A stretch of DNA of 12,124 nucleotides. Source: Thermomicrobiales bacterium. Its GTDB lineage: Bacteria; Chloroflexota; Limnocylindria; Limnocylindrales; CSP1-4. Position 1 is the stretch's first letter. Each line of letters begins with the position of its first letter. Location of the stretch: the NCBI GenBank assembly GCA_004525275.1, contig SPCO01000020.1, forward strand, positions 1 to 12,124, given 5' to 3'. This document shows positions 8,166 through 12,124 of the stretch, in pieces. The position numbers and the translations under genes were made by a program. The notes beneath the pieces are model-generated. The model was not told the DNA's origin and did not search any database. It saw only the letters and a list, made by a program, of their open reading frames with translations.

Positions 8166-10694
8166 TCAACCTTCGGTGTTCGCCTCCATGGTCTCCTTGG
8201 CGATCTCCTCGATCACCTCGGCTGCGGCTGCCTCCTCGGCGACCTCATCCGCAACAACATCGGCGACGATGGTTTCGATGGTCTCGGCGGCGATCGCTTC
8301 CTCGGCGGCTTCGTCTTCGGCAACGGCCCCGACGATCGCTTCGACGACTTCGGCGGCGGCGGCTTCCTCGGCGACCTCGTCCTCGACGACAGCCTCAAGG
8401 ACGTCGTCGATCCGCTCAGCGGCGGCGGCTTCCTCGGCGACCTCGTCCGCTGCGACCGTTTCGACGATCGCTTCGATTTCCTCGGCTGCCGCTTCTTCTT
8501 CGGCTTCTTCTAGGAGAGCCACGGTCCCTGCGACCTCGACGGCCGCTTCGGCCGCGGCGACCTCGTTGGCCGCGTTCGCGTCCGCTGCATCGGCCAGGCG
8601 CTCGATCTCAGCCGCCGCAGCAGCCTCCAGGACGACCTCATCGGCGGCCACGGTCTCCAGGATGGCCTCGACCGCCTCCGCGGCTACAGCCTCCTCGGCG
8701 GCTTCGTCTTCGGCAACGGCCTCGACGATGTCGGCTACGACCTCCGACGCGACGGCTTCCTCGGCGACCTCGTCTTCGGCAACGGCCTCGACGATCTCGG
8801 CGATGACTTCAGCGGCGGCAGCTTCCTCGGCGACCTCGTCTTCAGCGACAGCCTCAAGGACGTCGTCGATCCGCTCAGCGGCGACAGCCTCCACGATTGC
8901 CTCGTCGTCGGCGACGGTCGCCACAACCTCGTCTACCTCGGAAGCCGCCAGTTGCTGGCGGACCTGGGCGAAGGCTGATGCCAGCGTGTTGTCGATCCCG
9001 CCCTCCGGTTCCTGAACGGCGTCGGACATCGAGTAGCTGCGCTCGGGCCGTGGGCGACGCTCCTGGCGAGGTGCACCGGGCGTGCCGGATGCGGCGACCG
9101 GAGCACCGGGCTCGACTGGGGGACGAGCAGGCGGCTCTTCGGCCTGCTTGAGGCTGAGCCCCAGGCGATGCCGCTCGGAGTCGAGGGAGATGATCTTGAG
9201 CTTGAGCGACTGTCCCTCGTGTACGACGTCGCCGGGATGGACAACCCGCTGATGCGACAACTCGCTGATATGGATCAGGCCCTCGAGTCCGTCTCGGACG
9301 CGAACGAATGCCCCGAAGTTGACCAACTTGGTGACGGTCCCATCGATGATGTCACCGACATTGAAGTCGGCGACCGTGGAATGCCAGGGATCCGGCTGCA
9401 GCCGACGAATCGACAGGCTGATCCGGCCGCGCTCGTGGTTGATATCGATGACTTCGGCCTCGACCTCTTCACCAACCTCATAGCCGGCCTCGGGGTTGTT
9501 GACCTTGTTCCACGACAACTCGCTCTTGTGGACGAGCCCGTCGATGCCGCCCAGATCGATGAACACACCGAATGGCGCGATCGACCGGACCGTTCCGGTG
9601 ACTTTCTGGCCGACCTGCAGGCTGCTGAACAGCTCATCTCGCTTCTCGCGGCGCTCCTCGTAGAGCGCGACCTTTTCCGAGAGGATCAGACGATTGGCCT
9701 TGCGATTGACCTCGAGGATCTTCAACCGAAGCTTGCGGCCGACGAACGGCATGAGCTTCTCAGCGATCTCCTGCGCCGCGTCTCGCGGCTGATCGTTCTG
9801 CGGGCGGCGTGGGAAGTCCACGATCTGGCTGATCGGAACGAAACCGCGGATGCCGCAGTCGACGATCAGGCCACCCTTGTTGTGGTCGATGACCGGCGCC
9901 TCGATGATGACGCCCGTCTCGAACTGCTCCTGCATCGAGCGCCACTTGCGTTCCAACCCCGCCCGTCGGAGAGAGAGGACGACGTGGCCCTCCGGCGATT
10001 CGGGCTGCAGGACGTACACGAGCACCGTGTCGCCGATCGCGAGTTCCGGTTGACCTTCGCCATGACGACCGAAGAGCTCGCGGTTGCTGACGACGCCTTC
10101 GCTCTTGGCCCCGATGTCGACCAGGATCTCGTCCTTGTCGATGCGTACGACCTGGCCCTCGACGACATCGCCATGCTTGAAGCTCTTGATGTCCGTGTCC
10201 TGCTCGGCGAGGAGTTCCTCCATCGTCGTCGGCTCTGGGCCGAGGTCACGCGCCGGCTCGGGCGCATCCTCTTCTTCATCGCCGGCCGCGGGTGCGTCGG
10301 CAGTCGCGCTCGCATCCAGCGCATCGGCGCTCGCATCCAGCGCATCGGCGCTCGCATCCAGCGCATCGGCGCTCGCATCCAGCGCATCGGCGCTCGCATC
10401 CAGCGCATCGGGCTTGGGATCATCGCCAGTGGGCTTCTCGGCCGCCGCCACAGCCTCGGGCGCGTCGGGGGGCGCTTCGACTGGTACGGGTTCGCCAGAG
10501 GCAGGGACGGGTTCGACTTCCGCTCGGCTTTCCGTTTCAGGGGTCGGATCGGGGTCGATGGTGCTGATGGCGGGCTCGTCAGCGACGGCGACCGCGGTCA
10601 CGGTGTCTCCGGACGCCTGGTCGTCGACGGAGGTGATCGCCTCCGGCTCCGGCTCCGGCCCGCCCGGCTGCTCTTCGGTCAAGGTGATGGTCAC
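8166..10694 (-). CDS. rpsA: Ribosomal protein S1-like protein with four S1 domains, acidic N-terminal extension and long Ala/Glu/Val repeat tail
   Basis: Four S1 (OB-fold) RNA-binding domains lie at about residues 171-243, 258-340, 359-431 and 444-516. The last two are the most canonical (GTVRSIAPFGVFIDLGGIDG; GTVTKLVNFGAFVRVRDGLEG with IHISELS). This matches the four-domain rpsA-type proteins of Firmicutes, Actinobacteria and Chloroflexota, which help recruit mRNA to the 30S subunit. The flanks are unusual. Residues 1-160 are acidic and Pro/Ala-rich, with five perfect DALDASA repeats (96-130). Residues 521-556 are a Pro/Arg-rich linker. Residues 586-832 are about ten degenerate 22-residue repeats of Ala, Glu, Val, Asp and Ile, with only four basic residues after 585. 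The whole is 842 residues, more than twice the length of the S1 core (residues 171-516). The start is the GTG at 10694-10692. AGGA directly abuts it, so the TTG at codon 5 (10682-10680), about 10 nt after AGGAG, is a serious alternative. The gene is monocistronic: own promoter, 160-nt leader, own terminator. Confidence 0.9.
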   Translation of the reverse strand: MTITLTEEQPGGPEPEPEAITSVDDQASGDTVTAVAVADEPAISTIDPDPTPETESRAEVEPVPASGEPVPVEAPPDAPEAVAAAEKPTGDDPKPDALDASADALDASADALDASADALDASADALDASATADAPAAGDEEEDAPEPARDLGPEPTTMEELLAEQDTDIKSFKHGDVVEGQVVRIDKDEILVDIGAKSEGVVSNRELFGRHGEGQPELAIGDTVLVYVLQPESPEGHVVLSLRRAGLERKWRSMQEQFETGVIIEAPVIDHNKGGLIVDCGIRGFVPISQIVDFPRRPQNDQPRDAAQEIAEKLMPFVGRKLRLKILEVNRKANRLILSEKVALYEERREKRDELFSSLQVGQKVTGTVRSIAPFGVFIDLGGIDGLVHKSELSWNKVNNPEAGYEVGEEVEAEVIDINHERGRISLSIRRLQPDPWHSTVADFNVGDIIDGTVTKLVNFGAFVRVRDGLEGLIHISELSHQRVVHPGDVVHEGQSLKLKIISLDSERHRLGLSLKQAEEPPARPPVEPGAPVAASGTPGAPRQERRPRPERSYSMSDAVQEPEGGIDNTLASAFAQVRQQLAASEVDEVVATVADDEAIVEAVAAERIDDVLEAVAEDEVAEEAAAAEVIAEIVEAVAEDEVAEEAVASEVVADIVEAVAEDEAAEEAVAAEAVEAILETVAADEVVLEAAAAAEIERLADAADANAANEVAAAEAAVEVAGTVALLEEAEEEAAAEEIEAIVETVAADEVAEEAAAAERIDDVLEAVVEDEVAEEAAAAEVVEAIVGAVAEDEAAEEAIAAETIETIVADVVADEVAEEAAAAEVIEEIAKETMEANTEG
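8199..8939 (-). repeat. Coding repeat array: about ten 66-bp (22-residue) units in the S1-protein tail
   Basis: The encoded units follow the pattern E-V/I-x-x-x-I/V-V/L-E-A-V-A-E-D-E-V-A-E-E-A-A-A-A, for example residues 607-628, 629-650, 651-672, 760-781, 782-803 and 804-825. A less regular stretch lies at about 696-738. At the DNA level 8362-8424 and 8821-8883 are 63-bp direct repeats with 3 mismatches, 459 bp (153 codons) apart. This shows recent block duplication inside the array. Twenty-two residues is almost exactly six alpha-helical turns (two hendecads), so each unit would present the same face, suggesting a long acidic helix or coiled coil. Confidence 0.85.
10306..10410 (-). repeat. 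Five perfect 21-bp tandem repeats in the S1 gene (DALDASA x5)
   Basis: Five consecutive identical 21-bp copies start at 10306, 10327, 10348, 10369 and 10390. The length keeps the frame, and together they encode DALDASA five times (residues 96-130). Each copy contains GCGCT and AGCGC as inverted arms 7 bp apart, so single strands could fold at every unit. Identity including third codon positions means recent expansion or active homogenisation, so copy number is likely to vary between strains. Confidence 0.95.
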
Positions 10695-10853
10695 TCCTGA
10701 TGGTGGATTTGCGCCCGAGAATCACGAAAGGCTCGAGCGACGCTCAAGCCGTGTCCGATACGATCAGGTGGTCCGTGGTTCTCTACTCCGCGGTCCGCTC
10801 CTCCTGCATCGATGGCTTGTCCAGCGCTCTTCAGCTGTCCTGCCTCTTGGGGC
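10695..10853 (-). promoter_or_regulatory. Long 5' leader of the S1 mRNA
   Basis: If transcription starts about 7 nt after the TAGACT box, the S1 mRNA has a leader of about 160 nt, much longer than that of clpC. It holds the strong hairpin at 10730-10750 and ends in AGGA at the start codon. It also holds a possible 8-codon upstream frame, ATG at 10809 to TAG at 10783 (MQEERTAE), with no good Shine-Dalgarno. Control of rpsA translation by S1 itself is established in E. coli, so a structured leader fits. No known riboswitch class is recognised. Confidence 0.45.
10730..10750 (-). promoter_or_regulatory. Leader hairpin upstream of the S1 gene
   Basis: Arms 10730-10739 and 10741-10750 are inverted repeats around one base. 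As minus-strand RNA, GGCUUGAGC pairs with GCUCGAGCC through nine pairs, one of them U-G, closing a GUC triloop. The same site in plus-strand RNA has a C-A mismatch, so the stem is complete only in the S1 transcript. No U tract follows, so it is not a terminator. It lies 36 nt before the GTG, close enough to influence initiation. Confidence 0.6.
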
Positions 10854-10859
10854 CGGGAG

Positions 10860-10889
10860 AGTCTAGCACACGCCCTCCGACGGCTACAA
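10860..10889 (-). promoter_or_regulatory. Putative promoter of the S1 gene
   Basis: On the minus strand TTGTAG (10889-10884) as -35 and TAGACT (10865-10860) as -10 are separated by 18 nt. A TG dinucleotide one base before the -10 gives the extended form TGCTAGACT. Its -35 lies on the same base pairs as the -10 of the divergent glycosylase gene. Confidence 0.5.
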
Positions 10890-10890
10890 T
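10885..10890 (+). promoter_or_regulatory. Putative -10 element of the glycosylase gene; probably leaderless mRNA
   Basis: TACAAT is close to the TATAAT consensus and ends 9 nt before the GTG at 10900. Transcription would therefore start at or within a few bases of the start codon. No Shine-Dalgarno precedes the GTG, as expected for a leaderless mRNA. No good -35 is seen 17-18 nt upstream. Confidence 0.55.
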
Positions 10891-10899
10891 CGCCCAGCC

Positions 10900-11775
10900 G
10901 TGCCCGAATTGCCCGATCTTAGCGTCGTCGCCGACGCGCTCCATGCCGCCCTTGCCGGGCGGCTCGTCAGGGCGGCCGAGGCACCAGGTCCACTGGCCGT
11001 CCGAGGCACCCCGGCTGAGCTCAGTGGCCTCGTCGGGCAACGGCTTGTCTCGATCAGGCGACAGGGCAAATTTCTGCTGATCGCCCTGGAGCGCGACGAG
11101 GTCGCGTGCAACCCGATGCTCACCGGTCGGTTCCAATTGGCCTCGGCGAGCAGCAAGCGACCGACCAAGACGGCAGTGGTTCTCGGTTTCGGGCCGCGGG
11201 CCTCCGGGCCGTACGACGCGGCTCCATGGACGGATGGGGCAAGCTGGCTCCCGGCCCGCGATGGCGCGCCGGAGATCCGCTACCGAGACCCTACCCAAAT
11301 GGGCAAGATCTACCTCCGACCCGCCGACATCGAACGGCCCGTTCCCGGCCTCGGTGCCCCGGACCAGGGACCGGAAGCCGACGACCCAACGCTGACGATC
11401 GAGGTCTGGCGCGACCGGATCCGGAAGCACCCCGGGGAGCTCAAGAACCTCCTGCGAAACCAGTCGTTCGTCGCCGGGATCGGCAATGCCTACAGCGACG
11501 AGATCCTGCATGCGGCCGGACTGCTGCCGTTCCGCAAGCGCTCCAGCCTGGCCGCCGAGGAGATCGATGGACTGTATTCGGCAACTGTCCTGACGCTCAC
11601 GAATGCCATCGACACGCTCCGGGCACGGGTCCCCCCGACCTTCGAACACCAGGTGCGCGACTTCCTGGCGGTCCACAACAAAGGTGGGCAGCCCTGCCCC
11701 CGGTGCGGGACGAAGATCACTGAGGTGCGGGCCGGCGGCTTCATCACGTCGTACTGCCGCGGCTGTCAGCGCTAG
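10900..11775 (+). CDS. mutM: Fpg/Nei-family DNA glycosylase (formamidopyrimidine-DNA glycosylase-like), divergent subfamily
   Basis: This family excises oxidised bases and nicks the resulting abasic site by beta,delta-elimination. The 291-residue protein starts at GTG with PELPD: after Met removal Pro2 is the catalytic nucleophile and Glu3 the acid. Lys57 (RRQGKFLL), Met73 (NPMLTGRF), the H2TH region with Asn196 (AGIGNAYSDEIL) and a C-terminal zinc finger (Cys266, Cys269, Cys286, Cys289) are conserved, so the fold and core chemistry look intact. Two hallmarks differ. The DPRRFG motif that supplies the void-filling Arg and Phe reads DPTQMG (130-135), and the zinc-finger Arg that binds the lesion phosphate aligns with Phe281 in GGFITSYC. 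About 10 to 20 extra residues lie between Met73 and Asp130. It belongs to the Fpg/Nei family with high confidence, but the substrate (8-oxoguanine, FapyG or oxidised pyrimidines) cannot be read from sequence, so the mutM label is provisional. It diverges from the S1 gene and meets the LysM gene tail to tail. Confidence 0.88.
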   Translation: MPELPDLSVVADALHAALAGRLVRAAEAPGPLAVRGTPAELSGLVGQRLVSIRRQGKFLLIALERDEVACNPMLTGRFQLASASSKRPTKTAVVLGFGPRASGPYDAAPWTDGASWLPARDGAPEIRYRDPTQMGKIYLRPADIERPVPGLGAPDQGPEADDPTLTIEVWRDRIRKHPGELKNLLRNQSFVAGIGNAYSDEILHAAGLLPFRKRSSLAAEEIDGLYSATVLTLTNAIDTLRARVPPTFEHQVRDFLAVHNKGGQPCPRCGTKITEVRAGGFITSYCRGCQR

Positions 11776-12124
11776 GGGATCTGGAGGACCTGGCCGACCT
11801 TGAGGGTGGTCTGTGCCGGGAGACCGTTGAGTTTCCTGATCGCCTTGGGCGTCGTGTCGAACCTGGCCGCGATCGCGATAAGGGTGTCCCCCGGCTTCAC
11901 CTTGTAGGTTCTCGATCCCGTCGTTGATGGTCGGGGTGTGGCCGGGGTACTGGAGGCTCCACTCGTCGCACTGGGCACGGCTCCGGGGGTCGCGGCCGGC
12001 GGGTTCGTGGCGATCCGGCTAGACGGACCGGGACTCAGCAGACTGCTGGCGGCCGGTTCGGTTGTCGGGCGCTCCGTGGCGCCAGGTCCCCCACCGCCGG
12101 TGAGCCGGCCAAGGATGAGCGCCC
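11772..12124 (-). CDS. LysM-domain cell-wall-binding protein, C-terminal part (5' end outside window)
   Basis: The minus-strand frame is open from the window edge to TAG at 11774-11772. An internal GTG at 11978 could be taken for a start, but the same frame continues upstream without a stop (...ALILGRLTGGGG... at the edge), so the gene is truncated by the window. About 65 visible residues rich in Pro, Ser, Thr and Ala form an extracellular-type linker. They are followed by one LysM domain of about 45 residues: TYKVKPGDTLIAIAARF, TTPKAIRKLNGL, LKVGQVLQIP. LysM binds N-acetylglucosamine-containing glycans such as peptidoglycan. The hydrophobic ALIL at the edge may be the end of a transmembrane or signal anchor, but too little is visible to be sure. 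Any catalytic domain would be upstream. The gene converges on mutM. Confidence 0.85.
   Translation of the reverse strand, partial: ALILGRLTGGGGPGATERPTTEPAASSLLSPGPSSRIATNPPAATPGAVPSATSGASSTPATPRPSTTGSRTYKVKPGDTLIAIAARFDTTPKAIRKLNGLPAQTTLKVGQVLQIP

Noticed and set aside
8053..9015. A 320-residue Ser/Ala/Thr-rich plus-strand frame that looks like a repeat protein
   Set aside because: It is the antisense reading of the 66-bp repeats in the S1 tail. The Ser/Ala repeats follow from the Glu/Ala codons on the real strand.
10306..10410. The five regular 21-bp repeats as a CRISPR-like array
   Set aside because: The copies are directly adjacent with no spacers, lie in frame inside the S1 gene and encode DALDASA.
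9168..10700. A 510-codon plus-strand open frame covering most of the S1 gene in antisense
   Set aside because: High-GC genes often leave the opposite strand open. The translation shows no domain, and the minus-strand frame encodes clear S1 domains with its own terminator.
10783..10809. Upstream frame MQEERTAE in the S1 leader as a regulatory leader peptide
   Set aside because: It has no credible Shine-Dalgarno and no run of codons that would suggest attenuation. Short frames of this length are expected by chance.

Overview
The window carries eight protein-coding genes and one compact housekeeping locus from a high-GC bacterium. Protein-level features point to Chloroflexota, perhaps a Limnocylindria-like lineage. 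These features are a fused IspD-IspF, a divergent Fpg/Nei glycosylase with a DPTQMG motif, frequent GTG and TTG starts, and a S1 protein with a long acidic tail. A deep actinobacterial relative is not excluded, and the assignment is inference from gene features, not a search.

Layout. From about 10.9 kb down to 1, almost everything is on the minus strand. First is a gene for a four-domain S1 protein (rpsA-like, 8166-10694), closed by a convincing intrinsic terminator. After a 210-bp gap holding a promoter come clpC (5481-7955), radA (4013-5452), a membrane-anchored PIN/TRAM protein of the YacL type (2902-3960), fused ispDF (1709-2905), cysS (300-1712), and the 5' part of a gene best read as rlmB (1-307, cut by the window edge). 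From yacL on, the genes overlap by 4 to 8 bp, so they very likely form one translationally coupled operon. On the plus strand, mutM/fpg (10900-11775) diverges from the S1 gene. A LysM-domain protein on the minus strand (11772-12124, cut by the other edge) converges on mutM, and the two stop codons share one CTAG.

How the genes relate. clpC-radA-yacL-ispD-ispF-cysS-rlmB follows the Bacillus subtilis order ctsR-mcsA-mcsB-clpC-radA-disA-yacL-ispD-ispF-gltX-cysE-cysS-mrnC-rlmB, with ctsR, mcsAB, disA, gltX, cysE and mrnC absent here. The genes cover protein quality control (ClpC), recombination and repair (RadA, Fpg), RNA metabolism (YacL-like PIN, RlmB), isoprenoid synthesis (IspDF) and translation (S1, CysS).

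The window is mostly ordinary core genome, and I see no defence island, CRISPR array, transposon, tRNA or rRNA. The parts that deserve attention are: the S1 protein's 22-residue acidic repeat tail and its five perfect 21-bp repeats; a hairpin in the S1 leader that pairs fully only in the sense RNA; interleaved divergent promoters with a probably leaderless glycosylase mRNA; a glycosylase lacking hallmark Fpg residues; and an IspF domain with a rewritten substrate loop.
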